Shown here in pieces: positions 8,748 through 17,294 of a stretch of DNA of 47,078 nucleotides. Each line of letters starts with the position of its first letter. Within the stretch, counting starts at the first letter, position 1. Below the pieces are notes generated by a model that was not told the origin of the DNA, made no database searches, and worked only from the letters and a program-made list of their open reading frames with translations. The stretch is from an uncultured Clostridia bacterium (GTDB lineage Bacteria; Bacillota; Clostridia; TANB77; CAG-508). The translations under genes were made by a program, and so were the position numbers. The stretch lies in contig CAOSLI010000007.1 of NCBI GenBank assembly GCA_948524275.1, positions 1 to 47,078 on the forward strand, written 5' to 3'.

Positions 8748-10171
8748 TATTTGTTACCTCCTTTTTTTGTTTCTTTTTTGCTTTCGCTATTTTTATTTGG
8801 AGCTTTCACTTGGCTTGCCTTAGCTTTTGTCTTTGTTTTGCTATTTGCAGTTTCTTTTTTTGAAGCTGCATTCTTAGGCTCTGTTTTCTTTTTGGCTGTT
8901 GTCTCTTTTGCTCCTGATTTTTTGGTTGATTCCGTGTCCTTTTTTACTGCTTTTTCTTCTGATACTTTTGCAGAATTATTAACTGTTGTAGGTTCTTCTT
9001 TTTTTGTATCTATTTTTTTCTTTGATTTTCTCTCTTCTTTTGCCTTTTTTATTAAAAGTTTTTCTTCCTTTTCTTTTTCAAATTCTTTATCTAGTTCTTC
9101 TTTTTTAGCTTGTTTTATTTCTTTCTTTTCTTCTTTAATTGCAACCTTTCTTTCACTTTTTGTCATTGCGCTTAATTTTTCTTGTTTCTTTTTAAGTTCC
9201 TTTTCTTCTTTTTCTTTTGCCTTTTTAGCTTCAGCCTCTTTTTCATTTATTACTTTTAAGAATGCATCTTCTAAAGTTGTTTCGCTTTGTTTTAATTCGA
9301 ATATTGTGATATCTTCTTTTGGTAAAATATCAAACAATTTCTTTCTTATATCAATATCTTTTGGCGCAACTATTAAGTATTGCTTTGTTCCATCTTTATT
9401 ATCTTTTACAAGCTTAATTTCTTTTACTTTAGGCAATTTTTTATCTATGTCCTTCATCTTTTCATTAGGGTCTTCAACAGTAAGTAAAATACTGTTTTCG
9501 GCCTTAGTATTTTTCTCTAAGTTTTCAGGAGTATCAATTGCTAAAATGTTTCCCTTGTTAATTATAATAACTTTCTCACATATTTGGCTTACTTCTGATA
9601 ATATGTGCGAACTTAATATTATTGTATGATTTTTTCCAAGATCTTTAATAAGCTGTCTTATTTCTGTGATTTGCTTAGGGTCAAGTCCTACTGTTGGCTC
9701 GTCTAAAATTAATATTTTAGGGTTTCCTATTAAAGCTCCAGCTAAACTTACTCTTTGCTTATATCCTCTTGAGATATTTTTAATAAGTTTGTGCTGAACA
9801 TTACTTATTCCTGTTTCTTCTAATACCTTATCTACAGCCTGCTTTTTAACTTTTCTTTTTACACACTTTAAGTCTGCCATATAGTTTACAAATTCTCTAA
9901 CTGTTAATTCACTGTAAAGTGGTACACTTTCTGGCATGTATCCAATTTCTCTTTTTGCCTTTTTAGGAGTCTTAGACATATCATATCCATTTATGATGAT
10001 TACACCACTACTTGGTTCAATGTAACCTGTTATCATATTCATTGTTGTTGATTTTCCTGCTCCATTTGGTCCTAAAAATCCTACAATTTCATTATCATTT
10101 ACTGTAAAGTTTAAGTCATTTACTGCTGTAAATTTCCCATATTTCTTAGTAACATTTTTAACTTCTATCAA
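8747..10171 (-). CDS. ABC transporter ATP-binding protein with a long Lys/Glu-rich tail
   Basis: 474 residues from a TTG at 10171, preceded by GGAGG at eight bases. The TTG at 10186 is also in frame but overlaps that site. The first 300 residues are a standard GldA-type ATPase: Walker A GPNGAGKST, signature ISRGYKQR, Walker B ILILDEPTVGLD and the switch histidine in ILSSH. After about residue 305 comes a 165-residue low-complexity tail, first K/E-rich and probably coiled coil, then K/A/T/S-rich like an H1-type histone tail. Typical family members lack it. Overlaps the permease. Confidence 0.92.
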   Translation of the reverse strand: MIEVKNVTKKYGKFTAVNDLNFTVNDNEIVGFLGPNGAGKSTTMNMITGYIEPSSGVIIINGYDMSKTPKKAKREIGYMPESVPLYSELTVREFVNYMADLKCVKRKVKKQAVDKVLEETGISNVQHKLIKNISRGYKQRVSLAGALIGNPKILILDEPTVGLDPKQITEIRQLIKDLGKNHTIILSSHILSEVSQICEKVIIINKGNILAIDTPENLEKNTKAENSILLTVEDPNEKMKDIDKKLPKVKEIKLVKDNKDGTKQYLIVAPKDIDIRKKLFDILPKEDITIFELKQSETTLEDAFLKVINEKEAEAKKAKEKEEKELKKKQEKLSAMTKSERKVAIKEEKKEIKQAKKEELDKEFEKEKEEKLLIKKAKEERKSKKKIDTKKEEPTTVNNSAKVSEEKAVKKDTESTKKSGAKETTAKKKTEPKNAASKKETANSKTKTKAKASQVKAPNKNSESKKETKKGGNK

Positions 10172-10282
10172 GTTCTTTTCCTCCAATCTCTTATTTCCGT
10201 AGATTTTTACAAATGTATAATATCATTATCTTTTTACTTATGCAATAGAAAGAGGGAATTTTTACAAAAAATTTACAAAAGA

Positions 10283-10315
10283 AAATAAGAATGTATATTT
10301 TATACATTCTTATTT
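10283..10315 (-). terminator. Terminator of the lemA/DUF2207 unit
   Basis: Perfect 15-base arms AAATAAGAATGTATA / TATACATTCTTATTT with a three-base loop. It lies between the DUF2207 stop and the ABC ATPase start and is followed on the minus strand by a T-rich stretch. Confidence 0.7.
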
Positions 10316-10372
10316 GTTTTCACACGTTCTTTATTTTGTGTGTCGCATTATATAGCTATTGCTTTAAGAGTT

Positions 10373-12106
10373 CTACCACGAACCTCCGCCGCCTCCGCCG
10401 GAACCTCCTCCTGAGAATCCGCCGCCAGAGCCACCACTTGATGATGGGCTTGAAGACATTGAAGTTTCAGCTGATCTCATGGTATTATTCATAAAAGTGT
10501 TAAATGCAATTATATTAAATGCTCCATTTCCAACATACCAATCTGGTTCTTCAATTGCCATTGATTCAAATTGCTTCATCCACTTTTCTGACACACCTAG
10601 TGCATAAGTGTATGGTAAAATGTTATAGAAATATTTTGGATTTTCTTCTACTAAGCTTTCTAATTTATCTTTTTCAGCGTTTTCTAAAAATTTCTTAAAG
10701 CCTCTTATTTTTCCTAGCATTTCGTTTCCATAGTCTGTTCTTTTCTTCATTATACATGCAAATACTATAAGTGCAATTATTGATGCAATACATACCATAT
10801 ACATTACAGCTGTTAATGTTCCACCTATTGGTCCATATTCTATGATTGGCTTTATAATCATTGCTGCTATTATAGCAACAATCATCAAAATTACCCAAAT
10901 AGTTTTTTTGCTTGATACCTCTTCAAAAATCTTGTACATATTTGCCTTAGATTGTATTTTGCTTCTTACTGAATCAATCGTTGTATAAAATTTGTTATAT
11001 AAATCTTTGTGTGTTACTGTATCTTTTTTCTTAAATAAACCATTAAAAAATACTCTTTCTGCTTCATTATTTCCATCATAGTCTTTTACTTTAGTAATTT
11101 TGTACCCTTTATTTTTTGAAAACATTCCCTTTTCGTCTGTTTCCTCTATTTTTAAATATCCCTTATCAGCTAAATATACTAAAAGAGAAATAATTGCTTT
11201 GTTATCAGCCATTCCTTTATATAAGAATCCAACCTCTGCTGAGTTATAGCCATCTGGGGGATAGAATTCTACTGTTTCAACTACTTTATCATCTTTTCCA
11301 TACTTACGCCATAATAAATATGCTCCAACTACACAGCCAATGCTAAAAATCATAATGCCTATTGGCAAAATATCAAAATTGGATTTTGCTGAGAAATATC
11401 CTTCTGGCAATGTAAGCCTTATAGTTAAAGCTTCACCTTTTGATAGTGCCTTATCTATCTTTCCTTCAATTACATTTCCACTTACTTCATATGTAATATT
11501 TGTACTATCTCCTGATCCATATTTTCCTCTTGACATTCCAAGTAAGCTTGAATCAAATTCCTTTGGCATTGTAATCTTAAAATCTACATTCTTTATTGTT
11601 GTGTCCCATTCAGTTCCTATTAAGTTAAAATACAACTCATCTGCGTCTTTTAGTGGATCTCTTCCAATGTTATAATTGTATTTTATTGTATATGTTCTTT
11701 TTCCTCTAACAGTTTTATCTTTATCACCAATTTTTATTTCTTTATATCCATCTTCTGTTGATGTTGTATATTTATCGTTTACACTAATTTTACTTATCTT
11801 CGCCTTATTATCTGATTTCGTACCATCTGCTCTTTTTACACTATTTCTAATTGGTATTTTTCTAAATATTCCATGCTTTGCTTTATTAAAATTTGCTGTA
11901 ATTGTTTCTGTAATATCAAATGAATTATCTTCATTTACAACCATATCAATTTTGTAATCTTCTATTGTATAATCATAAGTATATGTATTGAAATTATAGT
12001 TGTAATTATAATTATATGTAGTGTTAGCAGCGTTTGATATACATGGAATGCTTATTAAAAATAACATATAAATAATTAAAAATATTAGCTTTTTACTCTT
12101 TTTCAT
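10373..12106 (-). CDS. DUF2207 membrane protein with a glycine-rich tail
   Basis: 577 residues. A signal peptide (1-26) precedes the DUF2207 ectodomain (about 45-235, opening YKIDMVVNEDNSFDITETITANF). Membrane helices lie near 245-262 and two more near 400-455. A cytoplasmic domain includes a helical stretch (GFLYKGMADNKAIISLLVYLADKGYLKIEE). The tail ends in a GGSGGGFSGGG-type run and a terminal SW. The tail and pairing with LemA are typical of this family. Function is unknown; membrane or envelope stress has been proposed. A hairpin lies between it and lemA. Confidence 0.88.
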   Translation of the reverse strand: MKKSKKLIFLIIYMLFLISIPCISNAANTTYNYNYNYNFNTYTYDYTIEDYKIDMVVNEDNSFDITETITANFNKAKHGIFRKIPIRNSVKRADGTKSDNKAKISKISVNDKYTTSTEDGYKEIKIGDKDKTVRGKRTYTIKYNYNIGRDPLKDADELYFNLIGTEWDTTIKNVDFKITMPKEFDSSLLGMSRGKYGSGDSTNITYEVSGNVIEGKIDKALSKGEALTIRLTLPEGYFSAKSNFDILPIGIMIFSIGCVVGAYLLWRKYGKDDKVVETVEFYPPDGYNSAEVGFLYKGMADNKAIISLLVYLADKGYLKIEETDEKGMFSKNKGYKITKVKDYDGNNEAERVFFNGLFKKKDTVTHKDLYNKFYTTIDSVRSKIQSKANMYKIFEEVSSKKTIWVILMIVAIIAAMIIKPIIEYGPIGGTLTAVMYMVCIASIIALIVFACIMKKRTDYGNEMLGKIRGFKKFLENAEKDKLESLVEENPKYFYNILPYTYALGVSEKWMKQFESMAIEEPDWYVGNGAFNIIAFNTFMNNTMRSAETSMSSSPSSSGGSGGGFSGGGSGGGGGGSW

Positions 12107-12148
12107 TTTTTCCCCTTTATTTCTTTTTACTAAGTTTATTATAACTTT

Positions 12149-12176
12149 GATGACACCAGTTTTATTTTGGTGCCAT
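12149..12176. terminator. Hairpin between lemA and the DUF2207 gene
   Basis: Imperfect arms GATGACACCA / TGGTGCCATC around an eight-base AT loop. The T-rich end is on the plus strand, where no gene needs it. On the minus strand, the lemA direction, there is no good T run. It may be an attenuator or an mRNA processing or stability hairpin. Confidence 0.4.
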
Positions 12177-12192
12177 CATATTTTTGCCTTAT

Positions 12193-12744
12193 TTAAAATT
12201 CTACCTTAACATTCTTTCTTTCTTCTTCTGATACTTCAAACATATCAGCAGCTTTGAAGTGGAACATACCTGCAACTAAATTGCTTGGAAACATTTCAAC
12301 TTTGTTGTTAAATGCTCTTGCTGAACCATTGTAATATTTTCTGCTATTTGCAATATCTTCCTCAACGTTTGTTAGTTCTGCGCTTAATTGCATGAAATTT
12401 GAATTTGCTTTTAAATCTGGATAGTTTTCGGCAACAGCCATTATGCTAGCTATTCCTTTGCTTAACTCTTTGTTTGCTTCTATTTTCTCATTCATTGACA
12501 TTTTGTCATAACTGCCTGATCTCATTGATGTAACTTGATTTAGTGTTTCTTGTTCATGTTTTGCATAACCTTTAACTGTTTCAACTAAATTTGGAATTAA
12601 ATCCCATCTTTTCTTTAAATAAACATCCATTGTTGAAAATGCTTCTTTTACTGTGTTTCTTGATCCTACTAAACCATTATATGTACTTACAACATATAAT
12701 AAAATTAAAACTACTATTACTCCTATTATTATTCCTACTACCAT
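12193..12744 (-). CDS. lemA: LemA family protein
   Basis: 183 residues: one N-terminal membrane helix (2-22) and then the helical LemA domain (YNGLVGSRNTVKEAFSTMDVYLKKRWDLIPNLVETVKGYAKHEQETL), with the conserved ARAFNNKVEMFPSNLVAG near the C-terminus. Length and layout are normal. GGAGAG lies upstream of the start. It is the first gene of a pair with the DUF2207 protein downstream. The role of LemA is not settled; it is a surface-facing membrane protein. Confidence 0.95.
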   Translation of the reverse strand: MVVGIIIGVIVVLILLYVVSTYNGLVGSRNTVKEAFSTMDVYLKKRWDLIPNLVETVKGYAKHEQETLNQVTSMRSGSYDKMSMNEKIEANKELSKGIASIMAVAENYPDLKANSNFMQLSAELTNVEEDIANSRKYYNGSARAFNNKVEMFPSNLVAGMFHFKAADMFEVSEEERKNVKVEF

Positions 12745-12802
12745 AATAAATCTCTCCTTTTTATTAAAATTAATTTTTTATTTAAATTATGTATCACTTT
12801 AA

Positions 12803-12832
12803 GGACATATTCATAATTTAAAAATAATGTCC
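12803..12832. terminator. Weak hairpin after the M18 aminopeptidase gene
   Basis: GGACAT / ATGTCC arms with a long AT loop just after the minus-strand stop at 12843. The T-rich end is on the plus side. It is a plausible but weak terminator. Confidence 0.35.
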
Positions 12833-12842
12833 CTATTTTTCT

Positions 12843-14231
12843 TTAGTTTTTAAAGAATGCTTCATAAGCTCTGTAGGCTTCATATACGTCAAATTTGCTT
12901 GTAACTTCATATGGTGCGTGCATTGATAATACTGGAACTCCACAATCGATTACGTCTACTCCCTTGTTTGCTAAAATATATGCTATTGTTCCACCACCTC
13001 CAATATCAACTTTTCCTAGCTCTGCCAATTGAAATTTAATGTCGTTTTCATTAAATATTTTTCTTATAAATGCGACGTATTCTGCATTTGCATCTGATGA
13101 ATTGTTTTTTCCTCCAGCACCTGTATATTTGTTGATTGATATCCCTTCGCTTAGAATTCCCGCATTATTTATATCACTTACTTGCGCATATAATGGGTCA
13201 ACACCTGCATCAACGTCTGCTGATAACATTCTAGAATTACAAAATACTTTATCTAATAGATTTGGTCTATTTATTCCTGCTTTGTTAAGAAGTTCTGCAA
13301 TGAAAGTATCAAATACATGTGATTCCATTCCTGTGTTACCCATACTTCCAATTTCTTCTTTGTCTGAGAACAAACATACAGCAGTTCTTTCAGGTTTTTC
13401 TACATTTAAAATTGCTCTTAATGAAGTATAAACACATACTTTGTCATCTTGGCCATACCCAGCAATTAAGCTTTCGTCAAAGCCTAAAGTTCTTGCTTTA
13501 AATGCTGGTACAACTTCTAGTTCACTACTCATAAAATCATCTTCAGTGATTCCGTATTTTTTGTTTAGTATCTTAAGAATATTTTTCTTTATTGTATCTG
13601 TTGACTTTTCTTCTGCATCTTTGTCAGGTATATTGCCTACAAGTATGCTTAAGTTCTCACCTGATATTGCTTCTGATAATTTCTTTTGTTGTTGCTCTTT
13701 TGCTAAATGAGGAAGTAAGTCTGTAATTGTAAATACTGGTTCATCTTCGTTTTCTCCTATATTAACTGTTACTTTCTCTCCATTTTCTTTAAAAATGACA
13801 CCATGTATTGCAAGTGGAATTGCTGTCCATTGATATTTTTTGATTCCACCATAATAGTGTGTTTTTAAATATGCCATGTTTCCATCTTGAACTAGTGGGT
13901 TTGGTTTTAAATCTAGTCTTGGTGAGTCAGCATGTGCCCCTACTATATTTATGCCTTCTTCTAAACTTTTATTTCCGATTACAGCTAAATATAAGTTCTT
14001 TTCTCTATTTTTGTAATAAACTTTATCTCCTGGCTCTAATTTTTCGTATTCGCTTATGTCCTTAAAGCCATTTTCTCTTGCCATCTTTTCTGAGAAAGTA
14101 ACTATTTCACGTTCAGTTTTAGCATTATTTAGATAGTACATGTATTCTTTAGCAAATTCCATAATCTTTTCTTCTAAATCTTTGCTGACTTTTTCCCATC
14201 CAGATTTTTTCTTCTTTTCTAAATCGCTCAT
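12843..14231 (-). CDS. M18 family aminopeptidase
   Basis: 462 residues, the usual length for M18 (aspartyl aminopeptidase type) cytosolic zinc peptidases. Metal and catalytic signatures are present in order: GAHADSPRLDLKP, AGYGQDDKVCVYTS, FSDKEEIGSMG, SADVDAGVDP and the C-terminal VLSMHAPYEV with the last histidine ligand. It removes N-terminal residues, often acidic, from peptides and forms dodecamers. GGAGG precedes the ATG. It appears to be a single-gene unit. Confidence 0.94.
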   Translation of the reverse strand: MSDLEKKKKSGWEKVSKDLEEKIMEFAKEYMYYLNNAKTEREIVTFSEKMARENGFKDISEYEKLEPGDKVYYKNREKNLYLAVIGNKSLEEGINIVGAHADSPRLDLKPNPLVQDGNMAYLKTHYYGGIKKYQWTAIPLAIHGVIFKENGEKVTVNIGENEDEPVFTITDLLPHLAKEQQQKKLSEAISGENLSILVGNIPDKDAEEKSTDTIKKNILKILNKKYGITEDDFMSSELEVVPAFKARTLGFDESLIAGYGQDDKVCVYTSLRAILNVEKPERTAVCLFSDKEEIGSMGNTGMESHVFDTFIAELLNKAGINRPNLLDKVFCNSRMLSADVDAGVDPLYAQVSDINNAGILSEGISINKYTGAGGKNNSSDANAEYVAFIRKIFNENDIKFQLAELGKVDIGGGGTIAYILANKGVDVIDCGVPVLSMHAPYEVTSKFDVYEAYRAYEAFFKN

Positions 14232-14420
14232 CTTTCCTCCTTTTCTCTCACTTCGTTTGTTTCAATTACCATCCATTATTTAGATTTCCAAAATGCTTGG
14301 TGGCAAATCATATTAAAAAATCTATTTTATTATTTCCTTTATTTTCTATAATATTCTTATATCACAAAATGTATATAATAGTCAATTAAATTTTAAGTTT
14401 AATCTTTGTCATTATAAAAA

Positions 14421-14455
14421 TGTAGGCATTTGACTTTAATTGTCATTTGCCTACA
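14421..14455 (-). terminator. Dispersed terminator repeat, copy 1
   Basis: 35-base hairpin: outer arms TGTAGGCA / TGCCTACA, a two-base internal bulge on each side, inner arms TGAC / GTCA, and on the minus strand a run of T. It directly follows the mntA stop. An identical copy is at 15285-15319 and a covarying one at 18621-18655. Confidence 0.85.
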
Positions 14456-14462
14456 TTTTAAA

Positions 14463-14756
14463 TTATTTAGCGCTATATAATAAAACCTCTTCTAAATTTT
14501 CTCCCTCTAGTAATGAACCTTTTATACTACCAGTTGTTATAATATCTACTTTCTTTTCTAATGCTTCCTCTAAAGCAAATTTTACCTCAACTATTTTGAA
14601 TCCATCTATAACATCTTCTGTTCTTACAATAACATCTATATCGCTATCTTCTCGCTGTTTTTGTTTTGCAAATGAACCAAATACCCATACATATACTAAA
14701 TTATATTTTTCTGCAACTGGCTTTATTTTTTCTTTTATCTTTTCTAACTCAGACAT
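14463..14756 (-). CDS. mntA: MNT-type nucleotidyltransferase antitoxin (MntA-like)
   Basis: 97 residues. A minimal nucleotidyltransferase with the motif GS-x10-D-x-D (GSFAKQKQREDSDID) and a later acidic residue in FKIVEVKFALEE. It follows the HEPN gene by 54 bases on the same strand. In characterised HepT-MntA (type VII) pairs, the MNT protein neutralises the HEPN ribonuclease by adding AMP to a tyrosine near its active site. That function here is inferred from the pairing and motifs. Confidence 0.85.
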   Translation of the reverse strand: MSELEKIKEKIKPVAEKYNLVYVWVFGSFAKQKQREDSDIDVIVRTEDVIDGFKIVEVKFALEEALEKKVDIITTGSIKGSLLEGENLEEVLLYSAK

Positions 14757-14810
14757 ATATTTATTCCCTTCTTTAATTATAATAAAGAAATTTATTAAGT
14801 AATTTACGCA

Positions 14811-15161
14811 TTAGATATTTTCATTTAAAATCTCTTTACAAAATTCTTTTATTCTATCTGTTTCTTTGTTTGCAACATTCCATAAAATAAATTTATCAAT
14901 AGTTTCATAATTATGTACTACAATATCTCTCATTCCTGCTATATTTCTCCATGGAATTTGATTATATTTTGTTCTAAAATCCAATGGTAACTTTTTAACT
15001 AGTTCACCAATTTGCGTAACTGGGGTCAATATAGCATTTTGATAAATGCTATTATTCTCAAATTGTTCATACTCATTTCCAAATAAATTTTTTGTGTCAT
15101 TTATTATATTGCAATGCTTTATAATTGCCATTAGAATTTTCTTAGTTCTCTCATCTATCAT
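14811..15161 (-). CDS. hepT: HEPN/DUF86 ribonuclease toxin (HepT-like)
   Basis: 116 residues, all helical, of the DUF86/HepT family. The active-site motif R-x4-H-x-Y is seen as RDIVVHNY, including the tyrosine that the MNT partner AMPylates in studied systems. The start is uncertain: Met at 15161 (MIDERTKK) fits the family best, Met at 15173 has GAGG at ten bases, and a longer reading begins at 15203. It is upstream of mntA and likely co-transcribed. This is a putative type VII toxin-antitoxin pair. Confidence 0.85.
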   Translation of the reverse strand: MIDERTKKILMAIIKHCNIINDTKNLFGNEYEQFENNSIYQNAILTPVTQIGELVKKLPLDFRTKYNQIPWRNIAGMRDIVVHNYETIDKFILWNVANKETDRIKEFCKEILNENI

Positions 15162-15284
15162 ATAAAATTCCATTCCTTTCTCGCCTCGTTTACAAGTTGT
15201 CAAATAATAATTTCTTGCAAACTACTGTCTTATATTTTCATTATAGCATATAATTATTTATTTATGCAACTTTGAATACAAAAA

Positions 15285-15319
15285 TGTAGGCATTTGACTT
15301 TAATTGTCATTTGCCTACA
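15285..15319 (-). terminator. Dispersed terminator repeat, copy 2
   Basis: Identical over 35 bases to the copy at 14421-14455. It follows the stop of the four-helix membrane protein gene (15332) on the minus strand. Confidence 0.85.
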
Positions 15320-15331
15320 TTCTTAATAAAT

Positions 15332-15841
15332 TTATACATTCACATTAGAATTATTATTTTGTGTATTATCTACTGGTGTATTGTTTTGAGAATTGTCTTT
15401 TTTATAATCAGCTTTATGTAAAAATGCATATGCAACAAGGCTTATTGTTCCTATCCACATTAAGTAGAATCCTATGTTGTAATATTTAAATGTTTTTACA
15501 CCTAAAACTGATGTTACATATATAGCAAATATTGCACATAATACTGTTGGAATTAGTGAGAATTTTGGGTTATTGCAATTTTTGATTGCTTGTCCTAAAC
15601 CACCATTATTAAATAATGCTGGAACATATTTTTCAATAAAATCTTTAAATATAAATAGCGCATTAGCTAAAGCTAGTATCATCATAATTTTACCTTCCCA
15701 ATATCCCCATAAAGCAATTGAATACTTAATTCCAAAGATATTGTATCTTACATAAGGTGTTATTAAACCTAGTATTAAACATGCTATTCCTACTGCTCCT
15801 AAAATTTTTGTTGTTTTTAATTTTTCCATAATATTATTCAT
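15332..15841 (-). CDS. Four-helix membrane protein of unknown function
   Basis: 169 residues with four membrane segments (about 12-30, 46-64, 96-114 and 121-141) and a C-terminal tail very rich in asparagine (SQNNTPVDNTQNNNSNVNV). No domain is recognised. It lies 31 bases after the zinc-ribbon gene on the same strand and probably belongs to the same operon as the SPFH protein, which suggests a membrane-associated role. Confidence 0.7.
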   Translation of the reverse strand: MNNIMEKLKTTKILGAVGIACLILGLITPYVRYNIFGIKYSIALWGYWEGKIMMILALANALFIFKDFIEKYVPALFNNGGLGQAIKNCNNPKFSLIPTVLCAIFAIYVTSVLGVKTFKYYNIGFYLMWIGTISLVAYAFLHKADYKKDNSQNNTPVDNTQNNNSNVNV

Positions 15842-15872
15842 TTTTTTATTCCCCTTTTTATAATTATAAATT

Positions 15873-17291
15873 TTAATTTTTAAACATACTTGTAATTGAT
15901 TCTGTCATTGATTTATTGCTAACCCTTTTATTGTTAGCTCCTTCTATTTGTGAATTAGTTAGTCCTTTTTCGTTTTTAATAAAATTGTCAACTGCTCTTA
16001 CATTATACATCTTGTGATTTGTTTCTGTTTCATGATGATGTCTAGCATTTGAGTTCCTATATCTTACATGCATAATGAAGAAATATATAAATCCTAATAA
16101 TAAGAATATCCAACTATAATCAAAATCGCAAATCATCATTAGAATAATTCCAAGTATTTCAACTAAAGCAGATGCTCCTAATAATTTTGGCATATGTATT
16201 GGTACACTACCCATTGTTTCTTTAGTTCTTGCGTTAACTGCGACATAATGTAATACACTCGTTTCACCTTTTTTCTGTTGATAGCTATACAGCCATACAG
16301 GTAAATATGCTGTTTTCCATTGTCTTCCTTTATAGTGTAATTGTTCATCAGACCAATTTACACCTCTATCATATTGCTTAAGTGTTTCATTAGCTGCAAA
16401 TCTAGCTATATCTTTTGCTTGCGTATCAACTATTGGACGTAACTCTTCAATATTTGTATCACGTCTTTCTGATGTATAACCTTTTAGGTAGTTTGCATTA
16501 TATTTTACGCAGTTTTCTGTATCAAATGGCATTATAGCATTTATAACGTTATTTGTTTTATTTGAATTTTTATTTAATTTATCAGAACTTGATTCAACTG
16601 ATAAACCTTCCATTGTCAAATCAAATTCACGTTCTACTTGATACAAGTCTGCATCATAGTATGTACGCTCATTATTTCCGCTTCCTCTTGTATATCTCTT
16701 AGTTTGATGTTCTCCATGTCCTGAAAACGATGCATGAGAGTTAATATCAACAACCATATATGGAAAGTATACTCCCATTATATTTTCAGTAGTAAATTCT
16801 TGTCTAAATGTTGGATGTGCAAAGAATTTTCTTTTTCCAACAAATTTCTCTATTTCTTGTTTTGCCTGGTCTTTTGTTACATTAAATGGTAATACAACAT
16901 CTGGAATTGCTCCATTAGGTATTTGCTGATTAACTGATAATGTGTTTCTACACCAGTGGCATCTTGCTTGTGTACTTTCTGTGGTATCAATTACAACTTC
17001 TGCTCCACAACTACTGCACTTAAATGTGATTACATTTTGACTATCTTGTACAATATCTTGTGTTCCAGACCCCATAATTTCGCCTTCAAGCTTTGTCAAA
17101 TCTGTTTCCATTCCTTGAATCTTTTCAGGTTCAAATTCATGTCTGCAGAAGTTACATCTTAGTTTTCCATTATTAGAGTTTAATGAAATGTCAGTAGCAC
17201 CACATTTGGGACATTTATTTTGTCCATCTTTTGAACCCAAATCTGTTTGAACAATTTGGGGTCCATTATTTAAAGTAGGATTATCTAACAT
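15873..17291 (-). CDS. TFIIB-type zinc-ribbon membrane protein (YdjG-like)
   Basis: 472 residues. Two zinc ribbons lie at the N-terminus (CPKCG...CNFC at about 27-49 and CSSCG...CHWC at about 92-118). A domain of about 200 residues follows (GAIPDVVLPFNVTKDQAKQEIEKFVGKRKFF onward), then two membrane helices near 378-410 and a basic tail. This matches the Bacillus YdjG layout. Its neighbour is an SPFH protein, as in the ydjFGHI cluster, so I infer a shared role in membrane organisation or stress. It starts four bases after the SPFH stop. Confidence 0.82.
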   Translation of the reverse strand: MLDNPTLNNGPQIVQTDLGSKDGQNKCPKCGATDISLNSNNGKLRCNFCRHEFEPEKIQGMETDLTKLEGEIMGSGTQDIVQDSQNVITFKCSSCGAEVVIDTTESTQARCHWCRNTLSVNQQIPNGAIPDVVLPFNVTKDQAKQEIEKFVGKRKFFAHPTFRQEFTTENIMGVYFPYMVVDINSHASFSGHGEHQTKRYTRGSGNNERTYYDADLYQVEREFDLTMEGLSVESSSDKLNKNSNKTNNVINAIMPFDTENCVKYNANYLKGYTSERRDTNIEELRPIVDTQAKDIARFAANETLKQYDRGVNWSDEQLHYKGRQWKTAYLPVWLYSYQQKKGETSVLHYVAVNARTKETMGSVPIHMPKLLGASALVEILGIILMMICDFDYSWIFLLLGFIYFFIMHVRYRNSNARHHHETETNHKMYNVRAVDNFIKNEKGLTNSQIEGANNKRVSNKSMTESITSMFKN

Positions 17292-17294
17292 CTT

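Noticed and set aside
8751..9629. Long plus-strand open frame of 292 codons, rich in F, S and L
   Set aside because: It is the antisense of the Lys/Glu-rich tail of the ABC ATPase. Its composition mirrors AAG/GAA codons and it has no ribosome binding site.
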